Assembly (NCBI RefSeq): GCF_016056375.1
Contig: NZ_JAEDAE010000005.1
Location: 186,001 to 250,000, forward strand
From: Hymenobacter negativus
GTDB taxonomy: Bacteria; Bacteroidota; Bacteroidia; Cytophagales; Hymenobacteraceae
Direction: 5' to 3'
DNA length: 64,000 bases
Numbering within the stretch: the stretch's first letter is position 1; the number at the start of each line of letters is the position of its first letter. The position numbers and the translations under genes were made by a program. This document shows, one piece after another, positions 15,488 through 23,486 of the stretch. Under the pieces are notes generated by a model. That model had not been told where the DNA came from. It was given only the letters and a program-made list of their open reading frames with translations, and did not search any database.

Positions 15488-15784
15488 GTGGAAACCTTCG
15501 GCATCGGTGAGTTGGGCCTTAAGCCGAAGGCCTTCTGGCGCCTTACCTGGCGGGAGTACCGCATGCGGGCCGACGCTTTCCACCGCCAGGAAATCCGGGC
15601 GTGGCGGCGGACCCGCTGGCTGGGCACCATTCTCCTCAACGTGCACCGGGGGGAAGACGACCCGGCCCAGTTGCCGGAGGAGGTGCTCTACCTGCCCGGC
15701 GACCCGCCGCTGCTCACCATCAGCCCCGAAGAGCTCGACGCCGAACTGGCCCGCGTGGCCGCCCTAGACCCCGATTGGCTGTAA
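15488..15784 (+). CDS. Tail assembly chaperone T part (probably made as a GT fusion)
   Basis: From the GTG at 15488 this is a 98-residue protein (METFGIGELGLKPKAFWRL). The frame is open back to 15362, without an ATG, in the -1 phase of the preceding gene, so synthesis as a frameshift extension is more likely than independent initiation. The Trp/Arg-rich start (FWRLTWREYRMRADAF) is typical of the short gene before phage tape measure proteins, which recruits tape measure and tube subunits. Family placement rests on gene order and these residues. Confidence 0.7.
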   Translation: METFGIGELGLKPKAFWRLTWREYRMRADAFHRQEIRAWRRTRWLGTILLNVHRGEDDPAQLPEEVLYLPGDPPLLTISPEELDAELARVAALDPDWL

Positions 15785-15805
15785 GCCCTCACCCTCCCTC
15801 TACCC

Positions 15806-18628
15806 ATGTCCTCCATTTTAGCCAGCGTCAGTGTCTTCGTCGGAGCCGAGCTCAGCGAATTCAAGGCCAAAATGGCCGAGGCCCGCCGCGAGCTCCGCGG
15901 TCTGGTGAAGTTCAGCGAAGGACTGAAGGACATCGGCAGCAGCCTGACCCAGTACGTCACGGTGCCCCTGCTCGCCCTGGGCGGGGCATCCGTGGCGGCG
16001 TCGGCCAAAATTGACAGCCTGCGCCGGGGCTTGGAGGCCATCACGGTGCAGGAGCTCGGCAAGCAAGGTATCACGGGCCTGCAAGCCCTCCAGCAAGCGG
16101 CCAGCCTTACCACCGACCGCATGAAGGAGCTGCAGGTCATTGCCCGGCAGCCCGGTCTCGGTTTCGAGGGCGCGGTGCAAGGCGACGTGCGCTTGCGGGC
16201 GGTGGGCATTTCAGCCGAGCAATCCGCCAAAAGCATCAAGGCCTTCGCCAACGCCGTCGCCACCACCGGCGGGGGCAAATCCGAGTTCGACCGGGTGACC
16301 GTGCAGCTGGCCCAGCTCAGCGCTAAAGGCAAAGTGCTGGCACAAGACCTGCGCCCCATCATTGAGGCGGCCCCGGCCGTGTCGGGCGCGCTGCAAAAAC
16401 TGTACGGCACGGTCGATTCGGAAACCATTTCGGCAAGCCTGAAAAAGCAAGGCCAGAGCAGCACCGACTTTATCGCGGTACTGACCGAGGAGCTCAGCAA
16501 GCTGCCGCAGGTAACGGGCGGCCTGAAGGCCATGTGGGAAAACGGCCTGGATGCGCTGACGCTCTCCGCCGCCAAGTTCGGCGACGGCGTTGCCAAAGCC
16601 TTCAACCTGCAGGAGGTGGGCCAGCAACTCACCGACGCCATTACCGGTTTGGGCGACCGGTTTGCCAGCCTCTCGCCGGGTGTCCAGAAAGCCATCGTTG
16701 TCCTGGGCTCCCTGGTGGCGGCCACCGGCCCGGTGGCCGTGGCGCTGGGCACACTGGGTGCCGCTACCCCGGCCGTCATTGCCGGGATTGGGTACCTTCG
16801 GGCTTCTGGCGCGGCGTTACAGGGGGCCTTTGCAGCTCTGCTCACGCCCACCGGCGCCGTTGTTGCGGTACTGGCCACCCTGGCAGCGGTGGTCTACGCG
16901 GCCGCTACGGCCAACGAACGGGCCTATGCCTCATTTCATGAACAGACGGCGGCGACGCGCCAACTCACGACGGAGATTTCGCCGCTGCTCGACCGCTACG
17001 ATGAGCTGAAGAGCAAAACGGCGCTCTCGGTTGCCGAGCATGACGAGCTGAAAGCCATCATCGAGAAGGTGACAGGGGTGCTGCCGGACGCGGGCAAAGG
17101 CATGGACCAGTACGGCCATGCCATCGAGCTGGTCACCGACAAGGCCCGGACGCTGATTGCCCAGAACCAGGAGTTGGACAAAAAGATTGCCCTACAAAGC
17201 CTGCCGGCCCAGCTCAAGAAGCTGGACGAGCTGCAGCAGGCTTACGCCTACTTGGCACGGGTGCGGGACGAGATTTCCAAAAAGGGCACCTACAATGGCC
17301 TTGCACTCGAAGACCTGCCCGTCGATGTGCTGCTCGAATTTCGCAAAAGCGTCAGCAGCACCACGGAGGCGCTGGAGGCGCAGAAAAAGCGGGTAGCTGA
17401 GCTACGCGCCACGATTAGTGGGCTGGGCGAAGCCTACGAAGAGGTAAACGGCCTGAACAGTGTCGGCCTTGCCGGCGCGGCTGCGCAGGAACAGGGACTG
17501 CTGGCGGCCCTGCGCGAACGGCTAAAACTGGTGAAGGAGCAGCGGGAGAACGAAACGTCGTTGCAGGCGATTGCGGCCGACAACAAGGTCATCAAGAGCC
17601 TGGAGGCCCAGATTGCCGCGCTGGAAGGCATCGACAAGCAGAGCAAAAAGGCACAAGATGCCCTACAGAAACTGGCTGCGGAGTTGCGTGGCAATGGGGC
17701 GCTTTCGGTGGCACTCGGGGCCGATTACGATTTCCTGAAAGAGCGTCAGAAGATTCTGGAAAGCGGGCTGAAAAGCCTGGTGCAGGCGGGTGTTTCCCCG
17801 GCCAGCGCCGCGTTTCGTCAGTACGCCGCCCAACTCAAGGAGGTCAATCAGGTTCTGGGAGACAACGACGCGCTCAGTCAGCGGTTCTATAAAAACGCCG
17901 ACCTGCGCAAGGATGCGCCGCAACGAGAGTTGGCCAACCCGTTCAGCGACACCTCACAGCTGGACAAGGCCGGCGGCCGCAATCCCTACGAGCGGCCGGG
18001 GCGGCTGCTGCCCCTGCCCGGGTACGACACGTCGGCACTCGGCGAATCGGCCCAAAAGGCCCGCACGGCGTTCGGCCTGCTGAGCGATGCCCAGAAGTTT
18101 GCGTTTCAAAAAACGCTCGACTTCAACGTGAACATGGAAGCCGCCATCGCGCAGCTCAGCACCAGCATTGCCCCGCTGCTGGCGGATTTTGCCGGCCAGT
18201 TTGGCGATGCGTTTGGCAGCATCGTGGCGGGCACGGCAACAGCGGGCGAAGCCATGACGCAGCTGTTCTCGGGCATTTTGGGCACGCTCTCCGGCTTCAT
18301 GGCCGATTTTGGCAAGCAACTCATTGCCATCGGCATCGGCAAGCTGTCCCTGGACACGTTGTTTAACGGCCCGCAAGGCGGCCCATTGGCGATTGCTGCC
18401 GGCCTCGGCCTAGTGGCCCTGGCCGGCGTGACCAAGGCCATTGCCAGCAGCGCCAGCAGCAGCCTGTCAAAAGTCACGAGTGTGGGCAGCGGCGGCGCCA
18501 GTGGCAACTTTGGCCAGTCCACTCCCCAGAAGATTCAGGTAGAAGTCGTGGGCACTCTGCGCGGGGCCGGGAAAGATTTGGTGGCTGTGTTGAGTGCGCA
18601 GGACTACCGGCGCCTACGGACTAGTTAG
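15806..18628 (+). CDS. Tail tape measure protein
   Basis: A 940-residue protein, the longest of the tail-assembly module. The N-terminal 220 residues match tape measure domains (FKAKMAEARRELRGLVKF, a conserved Gly-rich loop, ATTGGGKSEFDRVTVQLAQL). Three hydrophobic segments lie at about residues 295-370 and one near 860-880; the middle is long alpha-helical coiled-coil (residues about 470-620). It sets tail length and is ejected with DNA. By the rough 1.5 angstrom per residue rule the tail would be near 140 nm, an estimate only. Confidence 0.92.
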   Translation: MSSILASVSVFVGAELSEFKAKMAEARRELRGLVKFSEGLKDIGSSLTQYVTVPLLALGGASVAASAKIDSLRRGLEAITVQELGKQGITGLQALQQAASLTTDRMKELQVIARQPGLGFEGAVQGDVRLRAVGISAEQSAKSIKAFANAVATTGGGKSEFDRVTVQLAQLSAKGKVLAQDLRPIIEAAPAVSGALQKLYGTVDSETISASLKKQGQSSTDFIAVLTEELSKLPQVTGGLKAMWENGLDALTLSAAKFGDGVAKAFNLQEVGQQLTDAITGLGDRFASLSPGVQKAIVVLGSLVAATGPVAVALGTLGAATPAVIAGIGYLRASGAALQGAFAALLTPTGAVVAVLATLAAVVYAAATANERAYASFHEQTAATRQLTTEISPLLDRYDELKSKTALSVAEHDELKAIIEKVTGVLPDAGKGMDQYGHAIELVTDKARTLIAQNQELDKKIALQSLPAQLKKLDELQQAYAYLARVRDEISKKGTYNGLALEDLPVDVLLEFRKSVSSTTEALEAQKKRVAELRATISGLGEAYEEVNGLNSVGLAGAAAQEQGLLAALRERLKLVKEQRENETSLQAIAADNKVIKSLEAQIAALEGIDKQSKKAQDALQKLAAELRGNGALSVALGADYDFLKERQKILESGLKSLVQAGVSPASAAFRQYAAQLKEVNQVLGDNDALSQRFYKNADLRKDAPQRELANPFSDTSQLDKAGGRNPYERPGRLLPLPGYDTSALGESAQKARTAFGLLSDAQKFAFQKTLDFNVNMEAAIAQLSTSIAPLLADFAGQFGDAFGSIVAGTATAGEAMTQLFSGILGTLSGFMADFGKQLIAIGIGKLSLDTLFNGPQGGPLAIAAGLGLVALAGVTKAIASSASSSLSKVTSVGSGGASGNFGQSTPQKIQVEVVGTLRGAGKDLVAVLSAQDYRRLRTS

Positions 18629-18669
18629 CCAATATTCTGGTCTTTCTTTGCCATGACGCCAATATACGG

Positions 18670-18915
18670 TTAGGTAATATTCAGCTTGCTCGCCTCATCC
18701 AAAACAAGCAGTGGGATTAGTGCGGCAACGGACACGTCCGGCGCCACCCGCATCCCCAAGTAGTCTGCGCTTTTCATAGCGGGCCAAAACTTATTTTTCA
18801 AACAGGTTGCGAGCCTATATATAAGGAACGCGCGCGCGCTCGTTCCTGTAATGAGCGCATAATCAATAGGATTTATTCTCGCAAGATAAAGTTGAACAAG
18901 TTTTCCACATACCAC
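18670..18915 (-). CDS. Possible small opposite-strand protein in the low-GC patch
   Basis: An 81-residue frame (GTG start at 18915) with mixed hydrophobic and charged segments (YALITGTSARAFLIYRLA, VAALIPLLVLDEASKLNI). It lies in a 1 kb stretch of visibly lower GC and is divergent from the gene at 18972. A near-palindrome, GGAACG ... CGTTCC (18825-18846), lies inside it, so the region could be regulatory instead. No family is recognised; the frame may not be real. Confidence 0.35.
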   Translation of the reverse strand: MVCGKLVQLYLARINPIDYALITGTSARAFLIYRLATCLKNKFWPAMKSADYLGMRVAPDVSVAALIPLLVLDEASKLNIT

Positions 18916-18971
18916 GTTTCCGGCTTAGATTCGTGACTTACTGATTGTTTTGGTCATTCGTCACGCAGTTC

Positions 18972-19343
18972 ATGCCCCCAGTTCTTTCCGCACACAACTA
19001 CACCGCCTACTGCTCTACCACGTCACAAACCCACCAAATAACATGGACTACTGGAGCCGGGATGCGCCTGCTGGAATGCTTTCAAGAAAGTAGCCGTACC
19101 GGCCGCGTCAATCCATTTACATACGAGCACGTTGCTAACTGGATTCGGATGTCGAGCTACGAGGTTGCTTTCCCTATCCCCAGCATGCCCAATCTTACAT
19201 TATTCCTCTGCAAAAGCGCAGGTGTTGTGTACGAAGTGTATGCTAACCTTCTGCCCGCTGTTGCAGCAGATACCTTGCCTCGTTGCGAGGTTGTCAGTTT
19301 TGCAGTTTGCACTAATGCGGAACTATTAAGCAAGGTCAACTAA
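18972..19343 (+). CDS. Hypothetical cargo protein in the low-GC patch
   Basis: A 123-residue protein from the ATG at 18972; a TTG at 18945 is an alternative start. It contains six cysteines and no signal peptide or membrane segment. Codon use is less GC-rich than in the flanking tail genes, which points to recent acquisition (a moron). Its position between tape measure and tail-tip genes is a common insertion place for such genes. Function unknown. Confidence 0.55.
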   Translation: MPPVLSAHNYTAYCSTTSQTHQITWTTGAGMRLLECFQESSRTGRVNPFTYEHVANWIRMSSYEVAFPIPSMPNLTLFLCKSAGVVYEVYANLLPAVAADTLPRCEVVSFAVCTNAELLSKVN

Positions 19344-19369
19344 GTGCCCACCCTCTTTCTATACTACTC

Positions 19370-19627
19370 ATGGCAGACATTCAGAAAAGGCCCGCAACGG
19401 GCAATAAAAGCACCGCTGGACCAAAACGTATCTACGAACCTCACGGTCATTTCCGCGACTCTTACGGCGCAAGCCATCGCTACGCAGGCGTCAGCGCGAA
19501 AGCAAGCCACACCACACCTTCCTACCCTTCCGACATCTTTGACAGCCGTGCCGATTACGATGCTGCCATGCGTGGGGTAGCTGCTCGTATCGCTAGCGGC
19601 GAGATTCGACGCAAAAAACCACACTAG
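19370..19627 (+). CDS. Small hydrophilic hypothetical protein
   Basis: An 85-residue basic protein rich in Lys, Arg, Ser and His, starting MADIQKRPATGNKSTAGPKR and ending EIRRKKPH. It follows the previous gene by 26 bases and is followed by a clean terminator, so the two probably form one short transcript. A competing frame (19344-19580) overlaps it but is less protein-like. Function unknown. Confidence 0.5.
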   Translation: MADIQKRPATGNKSTAGPKRIYEPHGHFRDSYGASHRYAGVSAKASHTTPSYPSDIFDSRADYDAAMRGVAARIASGEIRRKKPH

Positions 19628-19652
19628 AATTAAATCATGTAACGACTTCCAA

Positions 19653-19678
19653 GCCCCGCTCCCCAGCGGGGTTTTTTT
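19653..19678 (+). terminator. Rho-independent terminator
   Basis: CCCCGCT-CCCC-AGCGGGG (19654-19671) followed by seven T's. It ends the low-GC cargo genes and isolates them from the tail-tip operon, which restarts with the bipartite leader at 19688. Confidence 0.85.
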
Positions 19679-19687
19679 GTACCCGCT

Positions 19688-19745
19688 CTCCCCCACTTAC
19701 CCCCCATCCGCCCACCTGTTTGCGTAACCCGCGCCCGGAACTTTG
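19688..19745 (+). promoter_or_regulatory. Bipartite leader element before the tail-tip gene (copy 2)
   Basis: A 21-base C-rich sequence at 19688-19708, identical to 9137-9157, followed by CGGAACTTTG with its TTG exactly 35 bases after the 21-mer, as in copy 1. A terminator lies just upstream, so a promoter is needed here, which favours a promoter role for the element. Confidence 0.5.
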
Positions 19746-22700
19746 GGCGTGTCCTACGTGCTGCTCCGTCGTACTCCCATCGCCAACACCGCGCCCGCCA
19801 CGGGCTACACGGTGTTCGTGGACCAGTACGACCTGAGCGCCCGCCGGCCCTACCGCGACGCCTACCAGGCACTGACCAACACCGGGGCCCATGCCGCCTT
19901 CGAGCTGGCCGTCGGCGCGCTGGTGCCGGGGGCCTCGTTCTGCGTCAACCAGACCCAGCGGCAGGTGAAATACGCGGGCGACGGCAAGGTGAGCACCCAC
20001 GACGTGCCCGGTGCCCCGGCCTGCGTCAGCAGCCTGCATGACCTGGTGCTCACCACCGCCCACACCAGCTCCCTGTACGCCGCGGATGCGTACCTGACGG
20101 CTACCTGGGCCGGTGGGGCGGGCCCCGTGCGGGTGCGCTGCGCCCTGCTGGCCGCCGGCACCACGGGCGCCGCGGATTTCTACACCGAGCTCAACCTACC
20201 GGCCGGCACTACCACCGTGGTAATTCCGCCGCTGGTGGCCACGCCCGCTGTCGTAGCCCCGAGCCTGGTGGCCGACGTGGCCCGCTACGAGCGCTTGGCC
20301 ACGGCCGCGCCCGCACCGGCCTTGGCTTGTGGCCGCTACCGTGTGGAGGTGCTCGAAGAAACCGGCGGCATTCTTGCCGGCGAAATCACCGTGCTCCCCT
20401 CCCTGGCGCCAGGCGCGGTGGATGCCTACAAAGTGGCGTACACGGCGGCTCCGGCCTACCTGTCCTTCGGCAGTGCGCCGTTCGTCGTGGTGGCCCGCTT
20501 CGGCCGCTTTGCCAACACCACGGTGGACGGCCTGGTCGGCCTTTACAGCGACGCCCCGGCGGCCGGCAACCTATTCACCCGCTACGCGGTGCAGGCCACT
20601 TCGGAAAGCCGCGCCGTGTTTTCGGCCACCCTGTACAACCCCGCCACGGGCACCCTGAGCGATTATACGGCCACGGTGGACATTCCCCGGGCCACCACCA
20701 ACGTCAGCCTGCTCGACGTCCTGCCCGCCGCGGCCTACTGCCTGCCGGCCGGCACGCCCATCGGCACCGCCGGCGTGTACAGCAACGGGCAGGGCGGCGT
20801 GGTGAACCTGGGCAGCCCCGTCGCGGCCTCGCCCCGGCTGGCGCTGGCCAACCTCGTGTATTTTCACCCGCCCACCCCCAGCAGCGCCACGGGCGGCGTA
20901 ATGGTGGAGGCCGTCAGCTTCGACGATGCGCTGCCAAAGCTGTCGGCCGACGAGTACCTGGTCACGGGCGGGCCCTTCCCGCGCTACGCGCTGCTGAGCA
21001 GCACCGGGGCGGAACTGGCCGTGAACAGCACCGGCCGCTTCGGCGGGCTGCTGGCCGGGGCTTACACCGTGCGGGTGCGGGGCCAACTCGTGGGCGGCCT
21101 GACGCTCGACGTGCCGGTGACGCTCACGGCCGCCTACGGCCTGAAGTACCGGCTGCGCTTCGCGGACGTGCGGGTAAACAAGCCCTGCCGGCTCGAACTC
21201 TGGGCGCGGGGCTACGCCGGCCCGGTGCTCGACCTGTGCGGGCAGGCCGAGCCGGTCACGCTCGAAACCGAGGGCTTTGCCGGCGGCAACACGCAGGCCG
21301 ACCTGCCGAACAGCATCGGCAGCAGCCTGACCATGCGCCTGCGCACGCCCCCCGGCGAACTGGCCGACCTGCTGGCCGACGACCGGGCCTGCCGCGCCGA
21401 TTTTTACTACGACGAGGCACTTGAATTCACGGGCTACGTGCAGCCCGACATCTACGAGGAGCCGCTGGTGGGCACCACGGTCGCCGTGGAGCTCACCGCC
21501 ACCGACGGCCTGGCCGCGCTCAAGGACGTGGACTTTGCCGGCCACGTGGGCCAGGAGCTGCGCGGCCGGCGGCCCGTGCTCAACACGCTGCTCCACTGCC
21601 TGAGCCGCACGGGCCTGGCCCTGCCGGTGGCCGTGTTCACCAACCGCCGGGCGCTGGAGATGAGCAGCGACGAGCAGCCCGAAACCGCCCTCTACACCGA
21701 CCGGCTGGCCTATGCTCCTGGCGGCAAGCCCATGGATTTGCGTGCGGTGCTCAATGCCTTGACTGAACTGCTGGGCGGCACGCTGGTGCAGCGCAACGGG
21801 CGCTGGGAAGTGCGTTCGGCCCTGGAAGCGGCCGGCGTTAACAGCCCGGCCGGGTACGTGCTGCTGACGCTGCCCACCCCGGCCGACCTGACCACGGGCC
21901 AGGTACAGCTCGTTTCCTGGCTGGTCGCGGACGGGGTCACGGTCACGGCGGGGCAGTCGGTGGCCGAGGTGCAGTACGAGGTGCAGCCCGGCGGCGTGGG
22001 CGCGCCCCTCACGGTCAACGAACTGCTGGCCAGCCCGGTGGCCGGCGTGTTGAGGCAGGCGGTCAGTGCCGGCACCAGCTACCCGGCCGGCAGCACTATC
22101 GGCGACCTGCCCGTGCCCGCCCGCACGCTCCCCGTACCCGGCCGGGCCTACGACGCGGCCGGCGACCACGCCGCCAATGAAGCAGCGCCCACCCCGGCCC
22201 ACCGCATCGCGCCGGCCCGCCTGGCCGGTTCCTCGGTCGTTGCGCCGCTGTTTTGGCGCGAGGCCAGCCAGCGCCAGCAGCGCCGCGCCGGCTGGCGCTA
22301 CCTGACGGCCGGGGGCGACGCCACCTACGCCGGTAACGCCTTCCGGCCGGGCGACTACTTTTCCGATGCCGCCTTCTGGGACGCCAGCGGCACGGCCCTG
22401 CGGCCCGAAACCGGCTGGCAGGCCGGCAGCGCGGCCGGCCCGGCCCCGGCCGCCTCGTTTCCCCTGCGGTTGGTGGAAGCCGGCGCGAAAGCCGAGGAGC
22501 TGGCCACGCAGTGGCCGCAAGCCAGCAGCCGCCTGGACAGCCGCTACCTCGAATCCGAGCTGGCCCCGGTTGCCGCCGATGCCGAGGGCGTGGCCTGCGA
22601 AATCAGGGCGGAGGCCAAATTCTACTACGGCCGGGAGCTGAGCAATGCCGCCGACATTCTCCAACAACTCACGGCCTCGCTCTGGGTGGAGGTGCATTAC

Positions 22701-23483
22701 CGGCAGGCCGACGGCCAACCCGGCCTGCTGGGCGCGGTGCTCGCCTTTCCGGTGGCCCCGAAGCTAACCGACGGCTTTACCACGGCCACCGCCCACCTGC
22801 CCCTGGCCCTGCTGCCCGGCGGCACCCGGCCGCGCATTCGGGTGCACGCCTACACCTACACCGACCCGCTGCGCGCCCGCGAGGGCCAGCTGCCGGCCGT
22901 GTTGCTGCTCAAGTCCGTGGCCGTGCAGTTGCTGCCGCAGGGTGCCAGCTGGAACGCGGCCGAGAGCTACTACGCCAGCGGCGCCGGCGGCAGCGTGCGG
23001 CCGGCCGGCCTGGACGTCTTTCACGTCGATGCGCCGCAGCGGGCCGGCCTATTTGGCGGCGTGGCCCACGCCTTCCGCCGCAGCGTCACCCGGGGGCCAG
23101 CAGCCAACCCGGCCACCAGCTGGGCCCGCGCCGACGACTTGAAGCCGGCGCCGCTGCTGGCCGCCGCTGTGCTCGATACGCTGGCCCTGCGCGCCAACCC
23201 TTCGCGGGTGCTCACCGGCACCGTGAAGCACCAGCGCCGCGCGCCCGCGCCGCTCGATGCTGTGGACGCGCCCTACGACGCGCCCGGCCGCCGCTTTGCC
23301 GTGGGCGCGCGCACCTGGCACGTCAAGTCCGCCGAAACCGAGGCGGCCCTGGTCGAAATCGGTTCGGGCGAAACCCTGGTGCCGGCTACCCTCCCGCCCC
23401 GGGTGCTGCTGGTGCGCGGCCGCACGCAAAACCGCGTGCGCCTCCTTTTATCACGCCGCGGCGGTGTCCGCGCCATTCGCTAA
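19743..23483 (+). CDS. Large tail-tip / host-specificity protein
   Basis: A 1246-residue protein right after tape measure and cargo genes. Residues 1-460 are beta-rich and repetitive. The region near 470-640 (YRLRFADVRVNKPCRLELWA, YYDEALEFTGYVQPDIYEEP) resembles baseplate or tail-hub modules that receive an incoming deformation, and residues 640-760 carry a helical hub-like part. It probably forms the distal tail tip, with receptor contact or fibre attachment. The start is TTG at 19743 or GTG at 19749. Assignment is from position, size and composition; I do not recognise a named family. Confidence 0.7.
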   Translation: MGVSYVLLRRTPIANTAPATGYTVFVDQYDLSARRPYRDAYQALTNTGAHAAFELAVGALVPGASFCVNQTQRQVKYAGDGKVSTHDVPGAPACVSSLHDLVLTTAHTSSLYAADAYLTATWAGGAGPVRVRCALLAAGTTGAADFYTELNLPAGTTTVVIPPLVATPAVVAPSLVADVARYERLATAAPAPALACGRYRVEVLEETGGILAGEITVLPSLAPGAVDAYKVAYTAAPAYLSFGSAPFVVVARFGRFANTTVDGLVGLYSDAPAAGNLFTRYAVQATSESRAVFSATLYNPATGTLSDYTATVDIPRATTNVSLLDVLPAAAYCLPAGTPIGTAGVYSNGQGGVVNLGSPVAASPRLALANLVYFHPPTPSSATGGVMVEAVSFDDALPKLSADEYLVTGGPFPRYALLSSTGAELAVNSTGRFGGLLAGAYTVRVRGQLVGGLTLDVPVTLTAAYGLKYRLRFADVRVNKPCRLELWARGYAGPVLDLCGQAEPVTLETEGFAGGNTQADLPNSIGSSLTMRLRTPPGELADLLADDRACRADFYYDEALEFTGYVQPDIYEEPLVGTTVAVELTATDGLAALKDVDFAGHVGQELRGRRPVLNTLLHCLSRTGLALPVAVFTNRRALEMSSDEQPETALYTDRLAYAPGGKPMDLRAVLNALTELLGGTLVQRNGRWEVRSALEAAGVNSPAGYVLLTLPTPADLTTGQVQLVSWLVADGVTVTAGQSVAEVQYEVQPGGVGAPLTVNELLASPVAGVLRQAVSAGTSYPAGSTIGDLPVPARTLPVPGRAYDAAGDHAANEAAPTPAHRIAPARLAGSSVVAPLFWREASQRQQRRAGWRYLTAGGDATYAGNAFRPGDYFSDAAFWDASGTALRPETGWQAGSAAGPAPAASFPLRLVEAGAKAEELATQWPQASSRLDSRYLESELAPVAADAEGVACEIRAEAKFYYGRELSNAADILQQLTASLWVEVHYRQADGQPGLLGAVLAFPVAPKLTDGFTTATAHLPLALLPGGTRPRIRVHAYTYTDPLRAREGQLPAVLLLKSVAVQLLPQGASWNAAESYYASGAGGSVRPAGLDVFHVDAPQRAGLFGGVAHAFRRSVTRGPAANPATSWARADDLKPAPLLAAAVLDTLALRANPSRVLTGTVKHQRRAPAPLDAVDAPYDAPGRRFAVGARTWHVKSAETEAALVEIGSGETLVPATLPPRVLLVRGRTQNRVRLLLSRRGGVRAIR

Positions 23484-23486
23484 CCC

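Noticed and set aside
19344..19580. 78-codon frame overlapping the gene at 19370-19627
   Set aside because: It overlaps in another frame, starts directly after the previous stop and has a less protein-like composition; the 19370 frame ends just before a terminator.
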